Program-made: the position numbers and the translations under genes
The notes under the pieces: generated by a model
Seen by the model: only the letters and a program-made list of their open reading frames with translations
The model's database searches: none
Told to the model about the DNA's origin: nothing
Shown here: piece after piece, positions 42,816-52,091 of the stretch
How the letters are laid out: each line of letters opens with the position of its first letter
Numbering within the stretch: position 1 is the first letter of the stretch
Source of the DNA: Sinorhizobium sp. A49
GTDB taxonomy: Bacteria; Pseudomonadota; Alphaproteobacteria; Rhizobiales; Rhizobiaceae
Reading direction: 5' to 3'
Assembly: GCF_002002725.1 (NCBI RefSeq)
Contig: NZ_MUNW01000031.1
Coordinates: forward strand, 1-64,000
Length of the DNA stretch: 64,000 bases

Positions 42816-43877
42816 ATGACAAAGCAATCCGGCCTCAGTCGCCGCAATCTACTCCTCAGCGGTTCCGTCGTGTCGGCGGGTCTCCTTGTAGCAAGTGCAG
42901 CGTCCGCCGCGCTCGACGCGACGCCGAAGTCGGCTGGCACGACCACGAAGGTGGGCGACGTCACGGTGCGCGGCATCGAGTTCAAGAACAGCGACATCAC
43001 GATGTCGGGCAACCTCTATCTGCCCAAGGGTTTCGACGAAGGCCGCAAGTATCCTGCGATCGTGGTCGTCCATCCGGGCGGGGGCGTGAAGGAACAGGTG
43101 GCGGGTCTCTACGCCCTCAAACTCGCCGGGGAAGGCTTCATCACCATGGCCTTCGACGCGTCCCATCAGGGAGCGAGCGGCGGCATGCCCCGTTTCCTCG
43201 ACGACCCGATGAAGCGGGTCGGCGACTTCTATGCGGCGGTCGATTACATCACGGCGCTTCCGTATGTGGACGCGGAGAAGATCGGCGCTCTCGGTGCATG
43301 CGCAGGCAGCGGCATCACCATCAAGGCCTCGATGAACGAGCGCCGCATCAAGGCGATCGCGACCGTCAGCGCCGTTGATGTCGGGGCGGCCACCCGCAAA
43401 GGCTGGGACGGAACCGCGCCTGAAACCGCGTTGATCGAGACGCTGGATGCCGTTGCCAAGCAACGCTCGGCGGAAGCTGGAGGTGCGAAGCCGATCTACG
43501 TGAATTACGTGCCGAAGATCGGCGACACCACCGCTCCCCGCGACCTTCAGGAGGCGGCCGACTACTACCTGACGGCGCGCGGCAACTATCCGACATCGAC
43601 GAACCAGATGCTGATGACGAGCATCAGCACGCTGGCCTCGTTTACGGGCTTCGAGGGAGCCGACACATTCATCACGCAGCCACTGCTGATCGTGGCGGGA
43701 AGCGAGGCGGGCTCGCTCTGGCATAGTCAAGAATTAAACGCCAAGGCCGCCTCGAAGGACAAGGAACTGTTCATCATCGACGGCGCGACGCACATGGACC
43801 TCTACGACGGTGATGGCGCGACGCGCGCGGCGGAGAAGCTGACGCCGTTCTTCAAGGACAGGCTGTCTCTCGCTTGA
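42816..43877 (+). CDS. Tat-exported alpha/beta hydrolase (YcjY / dienelactone-hydrolase-like)
   Basis: 353 residues from MTKQSGLSRRNLLLSG, a twin-arginine signal with a cleavage site near residue 35; GAAGGACC lies upstream. The core has AIVVVHPGGGVKEQ and the nucleophile elbow GALGACAGSG, where Cys takes the place usually held by Ser, as in dienelactone hydrolases. The C-terminal IDGATHMDLYDGDG supplies the catalytic His. It should fold in the cytoplasm and act in the periplasm. It is followed at 67 nt by a cytochrome P460-like gene, so the three plus-strand genes may form an operon. Confidence 0.87.
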   Translation: MTKQSGLSRRNLLLSGSVVSAGLLVASAASAALDATPKSAGTTTKVGDVTVRGIEFKNSDITMSGNLYLPKGFDEGRKYPAIVVVHPGGGVKEQVAGLYALKLAGEGFITMAFDASHQGASGGMPRFLDDPMKRVGDFYAAVDYITALPYVDAEKIGALGACAGSGITIKASMNERRIKAIATVSAVDVGAATRKGWDGTAPETALIETLDAVAKQRSAEAGGAKPIYVNYVPKIGDTTAPRDLQEAADYYLTARGNYPTSTNQMLMTSISTLASFTGFEGADTFITQPLLIVAGSEAGSLWHSQELNAKAASKDKELFIIDGATHMDLYDGDGATRAAEKLTPFFKDRLSLA

Positions 43878-43944
43878 GGTCCTGATCCGCAGTCCGGCTG
43901 ATCCCGCATCGGCCGGACCCGCCCCGTTACCGAATGAGGTCTTC

Positions 43945-44409
43945 ATGACGTCGAAATCTCGCATCTCCGCCATGACTGTCGCATGCATGCTTTCCTTGGC
44001 CGCAACGACGCACGCCGAACCCAACAGGGCGTCTTTTCCGAACGACTTCGACAAGTTCGTCCTCTACGCGACCTATGACCGTGGATCGTCGCGGGAGGAA
44101 GCCTTCGCCCTGCCAGAAACGATCGAACTGTCCAAATCAGGACAGCCACTCCCCGTCGGCACCAGACTGGTCCTTGGCATCTGGTCGAACTACAAGCTCA
44201 CCGACTACTTCGTGATGGAAAAAGGTATCGATTGGGGTCTTGAGGTCGCGGAGGAAAAACGCACCGGCGACTGGCACTTCCAGCAGTTCGACACAGCTTT
44301 CCAGATCAGACGCACGGCGATCGCGAACCGTTGCGAGTCCTGTCATCAGGGGCAGGCCTCCAGCGATTTCATGTTTACCCGCGACCGCATGGAGACCTAT
44401 CTGCCGTGA
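43945..44409 (+). CDS. Cytochrome P460-family protein, exported
   Basis: 154 residues with a signal peptide (~1-24). The mature part has the P460 family strands (FDKFVLYATYDRGSSREEAFA, VLGIWSNYKL) and a single c-type haem motif CESCH at 130-134 near the C-terminus. P460 proteins carry a haem cross-linked to a lysine and oxidise hydroxylamine or bind NO; others of this family have only a plain c-haem. Whether the cross-linking Lys is present I cannot tell by eye. It is translationally coupled to the DUF4405 membrane gene by a GTGA overlap. Confidence 0.82.
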   Translation: MTSKSRISAMTVACMLSLAATTHAEPNRASFPNDFDKFVLYATYDRGSSREEAFALPETIELSKSGQPLPVGTRLVLGIWSNYKLTDYFVMEKGIDWGLEVAEEKRTGDWHFQQFDTAFQIRRTAIANRCESCHQGQASSDFMFTRDRMETYLP

Positions 44410-45092
44410 GGCCGATGTTCCTCAATCGCCTCGTTCTCGACCTCCTGGCGCTCGGTCTGCTGCTTCTCGCGCTGGCTTACGACTGGCTCGGCAACCTGGC
44501 GCACGAGATCATCGGGATCGCGATGTTTTTCTTGCTCGCCTCTCACAACGTGTTCAATCGACGTTGGTACGGCGCTCTGGCAAACAGAAAACGCGATGGG
44601 TTGACGCTATTCACGAGGGCGGTCAATCTGACACTGTTGGCAACCGTCGTGACCCTGCTCTTGACCAGCGTCTTGATATCGCACTCCGTCTTCGGCTTCC
44701 TTCCCGTGCACAACACCTTCACGGCTCGCCAGGTTCATTCCACGTCGGCTTACCTCGCCTTCCTGTTGGCTTCTGTCCATCTCGGGTTCGGATGGCATTG
44801 GTTTATAAAGGTGGCGCGGGCCAAGCTCGGCATCAGGTCGGAGAGCAACCTCAGAACCTATTGCCTACGAGGCGGGACGGTGATCATTGCGGCCCACGGT
44901 GTCAGCAGCTTTTCCATCGTAGGGGTGCCTGACAAGCTCATGATGCGCGTTACGATGGATTTCTGGGAGTTCGAGACCGAGGCGCTGGTCTTCCTGGCAC
45001 ATCACTTCGCGATCGTGTGTCTTGGGGGCAGCGCAGGGCATTACTGCAAACGACTGCTCTCCCGGCGGGCACATGTTCAGGACGCCCGATGA
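44406..45092 (+). CDS. DUF4405 membrane protein, cytochrome b-like
   Basis: About 228 residues. I take the GTG at 44406, overlapping the P460 stop (GTGA) with GGAGA 9 nt upstream; ATG at 44415 is an alternative. About four membrane helices carry well-placed histidines (GNLAHEI, LLASHN, RQVHSTSAYLAFLLASVHLGFGWHW, HHFAIV), consistent with b-type haem ligation as in ferric-reductase-like or formate-dehydrogenase gamma proteins. It could pass electrons between the quinone pool and the periplasmic cytochrome encoded just upstream; that link is inferred from gene order. Confidence 0.78.
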   Translation: MRPMFLNRLVLDLLALGLLLLALAYDWLGNLAHEIIGIAMFFLLASHNVFNRRWYGALANRKRDGLTLFTRAVNLTLLATVVTLLLTSVLISHSVFGFLPVHNTFTARQVHSTSAYLAFLLASVHLGFGWHWFIKVARAKLGIRSESNLRTYCLRGGTVIIAAHGVSSFSIVGVPDKLMMRVTMDFWEFETEALVFLAHHFAIVCLGGSAGHYCKRLLSRRAHVQDAR

Positions 45093-45166
45093 ACGGCGAT
45101 GTCCGCAATTGGCGCATTCCCGCCACGGCAGCATTCGCTTCTAGCCGGCACTTTCGCCTGTTACGG

Positions 45167-45511
45167 TTAGCGGCCTCGACGGAATGACTGCCGTGATTCC
45201 TTTGCAGAATCCGAAAAGCCTGGAGGCTTGTTTCTCACCCAGGTGACGAATGTCCGCACCGCAGGGTCTTCCACGATGGTTTCGATCGTGGAAAACTTCT
45301 TGGCGAGTTGAGCATCGGTAAAGATCGAATGTATCTGGTCGTGGCAGATACGGTGCAGGAGGACGGTTTTCTTTCCACCCTTGCTCTTGGGAACGAGATG
45401 ATGCTCGTCTCGCTGATCCTCTGGGATTACGCGCTCGCACATCGGACAGAACACCGGCTCTGGCGTAGGCTCGTCCCATGAAGCTAACTCATCTCTGTTC
45501 TTGCGGGCCAA
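45167..45511 (-). CDS. Small HNH-type nuclease-like protein
   Basis: 114 residues. CPMCERVIPEDQRDEHHLVPKSKGGKKTVLLHRICHDQIH gives a Cys pair, an HH, an Asn/Lys-like centre and a final CHxxxH, matching compact HNH domains. The C-terminal ~50 residues have no clear family. Such proteins are often mobile-element or phage-linked DNases, or retained as repair genes. It lies between the DUF4405 gene and a tyrosine recombinase. Confidence 0.75.
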   Translation of the reverse strand: MARKNRDELASWDEPTPEPVFCPMCERVIPEDQRDEHHLVPKSKGGKKTVLLHRICHDQIHSIFTDAQLAKKFSTIETIVEDPAVRTFVTWVRNKPPGFSDSAKESRQSFRRGR

Positions 45512-45701
45512 CGCTCGATCTTTCCTGTTGTAGACCCCGGATGCTGTTCCCGAGGATGGGTGCTAGTGTTGCACGCGCACGCCAGTAGCACGAAACCATC
45601 AGAACCGTATGGCTTCTTTGAAGGCGCAAAGCGGATCGAATCCTTCGAGAGGCTCTCGCAGCGAAAGGGCGCGGCCCCACAACGTGCGGGGCCGTCCTCA
45701 T

Positions 45702-46334
45702 TCAGATTTCAGTCCGCTCGGCCAGTTCTAGTGCGTCCTCAATGTCGACGCCGAGATATCTGACTGTGTTCTCGATCTTGGTATGGCCAAGCAGGATCTG
45801 GATCGCTCGAAGATTGCCGGTGGCCTTGTAGATCATGGCAGCCTTCGTTCGCCGCAGGGAATGCGTACCGTAATCCTCCCGACGAAGCCCGATCGCCGTC
45901 ACCCATTCATCGACCAGTCGGGCGTACTGCCGAGTGCTGAGATGATCAGCGTGGTCGGCGCGACTGGGAAAGGCATAGTCATCGACTCTTCCTCCCCTTC
46001 GTTGAAGCCAGGCAAGCAGACTAGCTCTGACCTCAGTCGTAATTTCGAACTGCACGGGTCGTCCAGTCTTCTGCTGGACGACCATCGCCCGAGTTCGAAT
46101 GTCGTGGCCGGTGACGAGTGTCCCGATTTTCAGCTTTACCAGATCGCAGCCGCGGAGCTTGCTGTCGATGGCAAGATCAAAAAGCGCCCGATCTCGCATC
46201 CTTCCTTCACGGTCGAGGAAGAAGCGGACTGCCCAGATCTGGCGCTGCTTCAGGGGCTTCTTGATACCAACTTGTTTACCCGCGTTCCAAGCCGGTCGAC
46301 CCAGTGCGCTAGGATCATATTGTGAGATACCCAT
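45702..46334 (-). CDS. Tyrosine-type recombinase/integrase
   Basis: 210 residues from MGISQYDPSALGR. The catalytic motifs are DLAIDSKLRGCDLVKLKIGTL (first Arg), THSLRRTKAAMIYKATG (His-x-x-Arg), LLGHTKIENTVRYLGVD (His and nucleophile Tyr). The protein is shorter than most integrases because it lacks a large N-terminal arm. This compact form is common as a single-gene recombinase in rhizobia. No tRNA or att site is recognisable at its ends, so its element is probably old. Confidence 0.9.
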   Translation of the reverse strand: MGISQYDPSALGRPAWNAGKQVGIKKPLKQRQIWAVRFFLDREGRMRDRALFDLAIDSKLRGCDLVKLKIGTLVTGHDIRTRAMVVQQKTGRPVQFEITTEVRASLLAWLQRRGGRVDDYAFPSRADHADHLSTRQYARLVDEWVTAIGLRREDYGTHSLRRTKAAMIYKATGNLRAIQILLGHTKIENTVRYLGVDIEDALELAERTEI

Positions 46335-46864
46335 TTCAGTTCTCCTATGGCCACCATTGGCCACAGGGAGAACGCGCACCTTACAATTAGATGACGGGGC
46401 CGGAAGCAGAATGGCTGCTTTTCTGCAGGCAGTCAGAGAAAGCGGGCCTTCAAATCGATGATGCGAGCTTGGAACGAAGGCTCCTCGGATGACGCTTACC
46501 CACTACCTTAACACGGAATACCGGTTTCCAAATACACACTGCACAATCCAGGGTGTACCGCTGGCCGCAACTAATCCCACGGCTCGGAGGACGCCAAGTA
46601 AGCACGCGAAGCCTGGGCACGCCACCTGCGGCAGGCCGCTGCGCACAGCGGCCTTGCGAAAACGGATGCCAGATGCCTTGATGACCTGTCGCGGCGTCAT
46701 GGCCGCCGAGCACTTATCCATCGGCAGGGGAACGGCCATCATTGCTGAGCAATCAGTGATGTATTTCGCATGTAAGAGCGGCTATAGTCCGGACGTGTGA
46801 GCTCTCGTGAAACGATCGTTCACGTATTTAGAAAGCCTGTGCGTTTGCATCCGGAGCTTCGGCC
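46335..46864. other. Intergenic region with operator-like repeat
   Basis: About 530 bases with no gene I can support; the small frame 46489-46800 is low-complexity and probably not coding. The last part, 46806-46824, holds CGTGAA-ACGATCG-TTCACG, a 6-bp inverted repeat 40 bp before the STAND regulator start. It is a candidate operator for that regulator. Confidence 0.4.
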
Positions 46865-49768
46865 GTGCTTTCGTATTCCTTCGGTCCGTATGTATTTGTG
46901 CCAGAGCGGCAGTCGCTGCTGCGTGATCACACGGCCGTTCGTGTCGGTAGCCGCGCACTCGAAATCCTGGCGGCGCTGATCGAGCGTCCCGGCGAAGTGG
47001 TTGGCAAGGCTGAGCTTATTTCGCGTGCCTGGCCGGATACCTTTGTCGAGCAAAGCAATCTCAAGGTGAATGTTGCAGCTCTTCGTCGGGCGCTGGGCGA
47101 CGCTCCGGACGGCACGCAGTACATAGCGACGGTGAGCGGCCGTGGCTATCGTTTCGTATTTCCCGTAAGTGTTTCCGAGCAGAGCGCCGCCGCCGTCGCG
47201 GCGAAGTTTCAGGGTGGCCGCGCGAATAACCTTCCGATTTCGACAACCCGTCTGGTGGGAAGAGACCATGCCATTGATGCGATCCGGGCCGCCCTTGAGG
47301 CATCGCGCCACTTGACGATCGTTGGCCCGGGTGGCGTTGGCAAGACGAGGCTGGCTCTCGCAATCGCTGGTCGACTCACTGCAGCCTATGAGCATGGAGT
47401 ATGGTTCGTTGATCTGGCGACGGTGAACGATGCGACGCTCGTACCGACGTCGATCGCAACGGCCTTGGGATTGAGGGTCCACTCGGCGAACATCAAGGCG
47501 GCGATCGCCGCCTTCGCGGCCGACCGCGAATTCATGCTTGTCCTTGACAATTGTGAACATGTTATCGAAGCGGTTGCCGCCTGTGTGGAAGCGTTGCTGG
47601 CTGCTGCAGCAAGGGTGCGGATTCTCGCCACAAGCCGCGAACCGCTACGGGTTCTCGGAGAACAGGTCTATCGCCTGCCGCCGCTGGAAACACCGCCCAA
47701 GGTGTCCAGACTGTCCGCGGCCGAGGCTTTGGCTTTCCCTGCAGTCGAGCTCTTCGTCGAGCGCGCAGCCGGAAGCCGCGGCGATTTCGTGCTTGAGGAC
47801 GGAGACGCGCCGGTCGTGGCCGAGATCTGCCGCAGGCTCGACGGGCTGGCCCTAGCGATCGAACTTGCCGCGCCTCGACTAGATGCGTTCAGCACAAGCG
47901 AACTCCTGGGCTTTCTTGCCGATCAATCCCCTGTGTTGAGCGATAGGCGGTGCGGCGACACTCGCCATCACACCTTGGCTGCGACACTGGACTGGAGTTT
48001 TGGCCTGCTCGCCGAGCCCGAGCGAGTTCTGCTGCGACGCCTCTCGGTTTTTGCCAGCGCCTTCAGTGTCGAATCCGCTTGCGTCGTAGCGGTCGACAAG
48101 GGTCGTGCCCGATCCGAATGCATTCACGCCGTCGCCAACCTCGTTGCGAAATCCCTTGTCTCGATCGAGAGAGGAGAGTTTGGGACGCTGTACAGATTGC
48201 TCGACACAACCCGCAGATACGCGCAACAGAAACTGACTGAAAGCGGTGAAGGTGGGAGCCTGCGCCAACGCCACGCAGAACATCTCCTCGAACTCGCCAA
48301 ACGCGCCGAGACCGAGTGGAAAATCCGGCCGACTGCCCACTGGCTCGCAGACTACGGGAGAAGGATGGATGATCTCCGCAGTGCTTTGGGCTGGGCGCTA
48401 TCGGGGAGCGGCAACGCTGCCATTGCCGTCGCGCTCACTGTAGCCGCTCTCCCGTTCTGGGAGCATCTATCGCTCACAGAAGAATGCCGCGCGGGGGCGG
48501 AACTCACGCTCAGCAGTCGCTTCACAAAATTTCGTAGCCCGGTCGACGAAATGAAGCTGCAGTTTGCCTATGGCACGGCGCTGCTTCATACACGCGGACC
48601 CCTTCCGCAGGTCAAGGCGGCCTGGATCACAGCTCTCGGCTGCGCCGAGTCGCTCCACGACACGGATTACCGGCTCAGATGTCTTTGGGGATTGTGCGAC
48701 TATTTCACCTGGACGGGCGACCATCACTCGGCCCTTGCGATGGCGGAAAAGATCAGAGTGCTGGCAACCGATCGCGGCGACCTCGACGCACGCATCAATG
48801 TCGATAGGCAAACAGGAACCGCTCTGCGCTACCTCGGCGAGCTCGCCGAGGCGCAGCGTCACCTCGAGCGCATGATCGCCCGATACATTCCTCCCGTGGC
48901 TCGCTCGGACATCGCGCGGTTTCAGTTGGATCCGCGATCGGCGGCGCGTGGCACCCTTGCGAACGTCATCTGGTTGCAGGGGCATCCCGACAAGGCGGTT
49001 GCCATGGCGCAGCGCCAACTGGACGAGGCGCGGGCGGCGCAGCATGCCCTCGCGCTCTGCAATGCCGTGGTCCACACGACCTGCCCCATCGCGCTGCTGA
49101 CGGGAGACCTCGCCACCGCGGAGCGCCTGCTTCTCGGCATCGAAGCTCATGTCGCCGAACATGCGATGACAGTTTGGAGTGCCATGAGCCGCTGCCTTCG
49201 CGCGGAGTGGCTCCTGCAAAGCGGCGATGCGTCTGGACTGACAACGCTAAGGCGCGCGCTCGATGAGCTTCTCGCGGTGCATTTCCGCATGCGGTGCCCC
49301 TTCTATATCGGCATTTATGCGGCTGCTCTGGGGAAGCATGGAGACGTTGATGCAGGGAGAATCGCCATCGAGGAGGCGATCGCACTATCGGCATCAACCG
49401 GCGAGATTTGGTGCATGCCGGAACTGCTGCGCATAAAGGCGGACTTGTTGAGCAAGGAAGGCACCAGCCGGACGGCGGACGCCGCCGAAGCACTCTTTAT
49501 GCAAGCGCTTGATCTTGCGCGACGGCAAGGGGCGCTGTCATGGGAACTGCGCGCCGCAACGGCTCTGGCCAAGCATTGGCATCGGATGGATCAAGGCGCA
49601 AAGGCGGTTGGAGTTCTGGCGCCAGTTTACCGACGTTTCAATGACGGGTTAGCCACCCGCGATGTTCTTAAGGCGCGCACGCTTCTCAATGTTTTGGGAG
49701 ACGCCGGCAAGAGACGCGATGCCGTCTTCGATGCTACGAGCGGCAAGGTATCTAATCCTGGGCAGTAA
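46865..49768 (+). CDS. STAND-type transcriptional regulator: winged-helix + NB-ARC-like ATPase + TPR-like repeats
   Basis: 967 residues from GTG at 46865, with GGAG 9 nt upstream. The N-terminal ~100 residues are an OmpR/PhoB-like winged helix (SFGPYVFVPERQSLLRD ... GSRALEILAALIERPGEVVGKAELISRAWPD ... YIATVSGRGYRFVFPV). The P-loop ATPase follows (~125-450): VGRDHAIDAIRAAL, Walker A VGPGGVGKTRLAL, Walker B MLVLDNCEHV, sensor LATSREPLRVLGE and the winged ASAF region. The rest (~480-967) is helical, TPR-like. STAND proteins bind ATP and oligomerise on ligand binding. No receiver domain is present, so it may sense a ligand directly. Its 3' end overlaps the convergent MFS gene by 17 nt. Confidence 0.88.
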   Translation: MLSYSFGPYVFVPERQSLLRDHTAVRVGSRALEILAALIERPGEVVGKAELISRAWPDTFVEQSNLKVNVAALRRALGDAPDGTQYIATVSGRGYRFVFPVSVSEQSAAAVAAKFQGGRANNLPISTTRLVGRDHAIDAIRAALEASRHLTIVGPGGVGKTRLALAIAGRLTAAYEHGVWFVDLATVNDATLVPTSIATALGLRVHSANIKAAIAAFAADREFMLVLDNCEHVIEAVAACVEALLAAAARVRILATSREPLRVLGEQVYRLPPLETPPKVSRLSAAEALAFPAVELFVERAAGSRGDFVLEDGDAPVVAEICRRLDGLALAIELAAPRLDAFSTSELLGFLADQSPVLSDRRCGDTRHHTLAATLDWSFGLLAEPERVLLRRLSVFASAFSVESACVVAVDKGRARSECIHAVANLVAKSLVSIERGEFGTLYRLLDTTRRYAQQKLTESGEGGSLRQRHAEHLLELAKRAETEWKIRPTAHWLADYGRRMDDLRSALGWALSGSGNAAIAVALTVAALPFWEHLSLTEECRAGAELTLSSRFTKFRSPVDEMKLQFAYGTALLHTRGPLPQVKAAWITALGCAESLHDTDYRLRCLWGLCDYFTWTGDHHSALAMAEKIRVLATDRGDLDARINVDRQTGTALRYLGELAEAQRHLERMIARYIPPVARSDIARFQLDPRSAARGTLANVIWLQGHPDKAVAMAQRQLDEARAAQHALALCNAVVHTTCPIALLTGDLATAERLLLGIEAHVAEHAMTVWSAMSRCLRAEWLLQSGDASGLTTLRRALDELLAVHFRMRCPFYIGIYAAALGKHGDVDAGRIAIEEAIALSASTGEIWCMPELLRIKADLLSKEGTSRTADAAEALFMQALDLARRQGALSWELRAATALAKHWHRMDQGAKAVGVLAPVYRRFNDGLATRDVLKARTLLNVLGDAGKRRDAVFDATSGKVSNPGQ

Positions 49769-50960
49769 GCGATCGCGTTCGACGATCCAGGATCAGCAAC
49801 ACTGGCGCGATCAGGGCAATGCCGGCAAAGATCGTGAAAGCCTCGAGGTAGCGGGCGCCTTCGGCGGCCGCGATGTGTAACGAAGCCGGTCCGAGACCCG
49901 CGCCAAACGTCAAAGCCATGTAATTGATGCCGAAGAGCTTGCCAAAGCTTCGCATTCCGAAGCGTTTCGCCAGCAGATAGCCGATCGCGTCGCCCTCCGC
50001 TCCGGTGGCGAGGCCGAAAAAGACGGCACTGACATAGACCGGGATCAGGCCCTCGGAATTCAACAGAATAAGATGGCCTACAACGGGCGACAGAAAGGCC
50101 AGGCTGGTCAATGGGACCGGGGGAAATCGATCAAGCAAGGCCCCGAATCCGAGACGCATGACAATGAAGGACAAACCCACAAAACTCATGACCAATGCCG
50201 CCGTTGCCGGATCGGCTCCGCGATCCGCCAGCACGACGGGAAGCGAGATCGACCCGGCCGCAGCAGCGAAGTAGTTGAGAAAAAATGCGCCCAGCATCAG
50301 CCAGAAGCTTGCTGTCTCCGCCGCCTGGGGAACAGTGCAGCCCTCGATCTCCGCGCGATCGACCTTCTGAACGACGGGTGGATCACGAATAACGAAAAGT
50401 GCGACCGGAAGCGTAATTGCCATCGCCGCCAGGCCGGCCGCGATGAAGGCAAAGCGCCAGCCCCACTCGCTTATCAGAAACGCAAGGATCGGAGGAACCG
50501 TCGCGATTCCAAGCCCGACGAAGGAAAGCATGACACCCAATGCTAGGCCGCGCCGGGCGGTGAACCATCCGACCACCACATAGGTATATGGCACACCGGT
50601 CTGTGCGGCGCCCAAGAGGCTTGCCACGACCACTGCCACGATAAAGGCGGTGAGGTTCTGCGACACGATCCCGATGCCAATCAGGCCGAGCGCCATCAAC
50701 ACGGATGAAAAGGTGAGCACCCGGCGCGGGCCGAAGCGATCCGTCAGGGCCCCCACCACCGGCGACATAAGGCCATTTACGATGGCTATCGGTGCGACGA
50801 CCGCAGCAACAACGGTCCGGTCCCAGCGCGTGTCCTCCGTGATTGGCACAATGAAAACGCTGAAGCCGTAGATCAGCACGATGCCGATGCTCAGATACAT
50901 CCCCGCGCCGGAACCCAGCACGATCGCAATCCGTCTCGTCCGCCCCGCCGTCGTGTCCAT
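49752..50960 (-). CDS. Major facilitator superfamily transporter
   Basis: 402 residues from MDTTAGRTRRIAIVLG. About twelve membrane helices are visible with the MFS loop motif VVGALTDRFGPRRVL between helices 2 and 3 and a repeat in the second half (GFGALLDRFPPVPL). The arrangement resembles the oxalate/formate antiporter group (OFA) and monocarboxylate carriers. Substrate unknown. It is divergent from the VOC-ABM-SDR-AKR set, with an inverted repeat in between, so it may import or export that pathway's substrate. Confidence 0.9.
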   Translation of the reverse strand: MDTTAGRTRRIAIVLGSGAGMYLSIGIVLIYGFSVFIVPITEDTRWDRTVVAAVVAPIAIVNGLMSPVVGALTDRFGPRRVLTFSSVLMALGLIGIGIVSQNLTAFIVAVVVASLLGAAQTGVPYTYVVVGWFTARRGLALGVMLSFVGLGIATVPPILAFLISEWGWRFAFIAAGLAAMAITLPVALFVIRDPPVVQKVDRAEIEGCTVPQAAETASFWLMLGAFFLNYFAAAAGSISLPVVLADRGADPATAALVMSFVGLSFIVMRLGFGALLDRFPPVPLTSLAFLSPVVGHLILLNSEGLIPVYVSAVFFGLATGAEGDAIGYLLAKRFGMRSFGKLFGINYMALTFGAGLGPASLHIAAAEGARYLEAFTIFAGIALIAPVLLILDRRTRSLTAQD

Positions 50961-51043
50961 ATCCTCTGCGAGCCCTTGTTGGCGCCGTTCCCCGGAGGCC
51001 GCAGTCCCCTCACAACAAGACACCGGATCGTCGGCATCGTGTT

Positions 51044-51063
51044 AACCGGATCACTGCTCGGTT
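51044..51063. promoter_or_regulatory. Inverted repeat in the MFS/VOC divergent promoter region
   Basis: AACCG-N10-CGGTT is a 5-bp inverted repeat spaced one helical turn apart, centred in the 185-base region between the divergent MFS and VOC genes. It is a plausible dimer operator for both. The repeat is short and could be chance. Confidence 0.35.
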
Positions 51064-51145
51064 CACTAAATTTCCCCGATATTAACCAGCCTAGCAAGCG
51101 CAGCTGCATTAGAATTTGCGCATTCACGAGCAACGGGAGGCAACG

Positions 51146-52000
51146 ATGTCGCACGAGCAAGAGATCTCTATCCAACCGCAAGACCCGGATCGTCGCGCCG
51201 TGATCTGTGCTGCCGGAACCGTTGCCCTCGGTGGAATTGCCGCCGCTCTTGCAGGCCACGGAACAGCGTCCGCCCAGGATACGCCGGTCACAACCCGCGA
51301 TCCGGGTTCGCTGGGTGCCCGGCTCCAGGGCGTTCAGCATTTCGGCCTCACTGTGCAGAACATGGAACGCGCGTACGAATTCTACACTGCAGTGCTCGGT
51401 GGCACAGAAGTCTTCCGCCACGGCGACTTCCAAGGCGACGCCGTCCAGAACACGCTGCTTGCAGATCAGGAAATCCTTGCCAATGAACTCGGTGTCAATC
51501 CCCGGACGATCGGCGTTCCGGATCTGAGGGGCGGCGCCCAACGCCTCGACGTCCGGTTCATCCAGTTCGATAACGTCGTGATCGAACTGCTTCAATATCG
51601 CGATGCCGACCAGCCGATGGGCGGCCCCAAGGCTTTCGCCGAGCCGCTGGAGCACATGAGTCCGGCTTTTCCGCGCATGATGCACATCTGCTTCTACGTT
51701 CGCGACGATGTCGACTTCAACCAGTTCATCGCCGATCTCGAAGCAGAATCCGCCAAGCGGGGCATGACACAGGTACGGGCAAACCGCATCATTCGCGTTT
51801 CGACGGAGGAGGAACGAAAGGCGACCCCCCTCAGCGCCAACACCAACAAGGTTACGGTTGCGCCCTCGGACGGCTGGGAGTTGATCTACTGCAAGGGCCC
51901 GGAGGGCGAACAGCTCGAATTCGTCAAGGCGCTCGGCCCGGTGAAAAAGCGGTTCGCGGATGCTCTGGCTGCGCATTTGCAACTTGCCAGCGCCAATTGA
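51146..52000 (+). CDS. VOC-family (glyoxalase-like) protein with Tat-like signal
   Basis: 284 residues from MSHEQEISIQPQD, with GGGAGGCAACG upstream. An export signal with a twin arginine (DRRAVICAAGTVALGG) ends near AQD (~45). Two VOC half-domains follow: LQGVQHFGLTVQNMERAYEFYTAVLGG and FPRMMHICFYVRDDVDFNQFI. Metal-binding His and Glu candidates are HFGLTV, MHICFYV and LEFVKAL. VOC proteins include glyoxalases, ring-cleavage dioxygenases and resistance proteins. Export of a VOC protein is uncommon. It heads a probable operon with an exported ABM protein, an SDR and an aldo/keto reductase. Confidence 0.83.
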   Translation: MSHEQEISIQPQDPDRRAVICAAGTVALGGIAAALAGHGTASAQDTPVTTRDPGSLGARLQGVQHFGLTVQNMERAYEFYTAVLGGTEVFRHGDFQGDAVQNTLLADQEILANELGVNPRTIGVPDLRGGAQRLDVRFIQFDNVVIELLQYRDADQPMGGPKAFAEPLEHMSPAFPRMMHICFYVRDDVDFNQFIADLEAESAKRGMTQVRANRIIRVSTEEERKATPLSANTNKVTVAPSDGWELIYCKGPEGEQLEFVKALGPVKKRFADALAAHLQLASAN

Positions 52001-52091
52001 AGGCAACCTGCAAGCACCGCCGGATTTGCCTGCGGGCAGCCGGCTGCGGCTGCCCCCATCTCACCACGCAAGACGGAGAAGGAGAGACGAC

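Noticed and set aside
41740-43730. Minus-strand frames opposite the LysR and hydrolase genes
   Set aside because: No domain signature; both plus-strand genes are well supported.
45672-45693. GC-rich hairpin after the compact recombinase considered as tRNA end or attachment site
   Set aside because: The stem is imperfect and no tRNA arms or direct repeats are recognisable around it.
46489-46800. Possible 103-codon gene before the STAND regulator
   Set aside because: No ribosome site, no family features and unusual composition; treated as intergenic.
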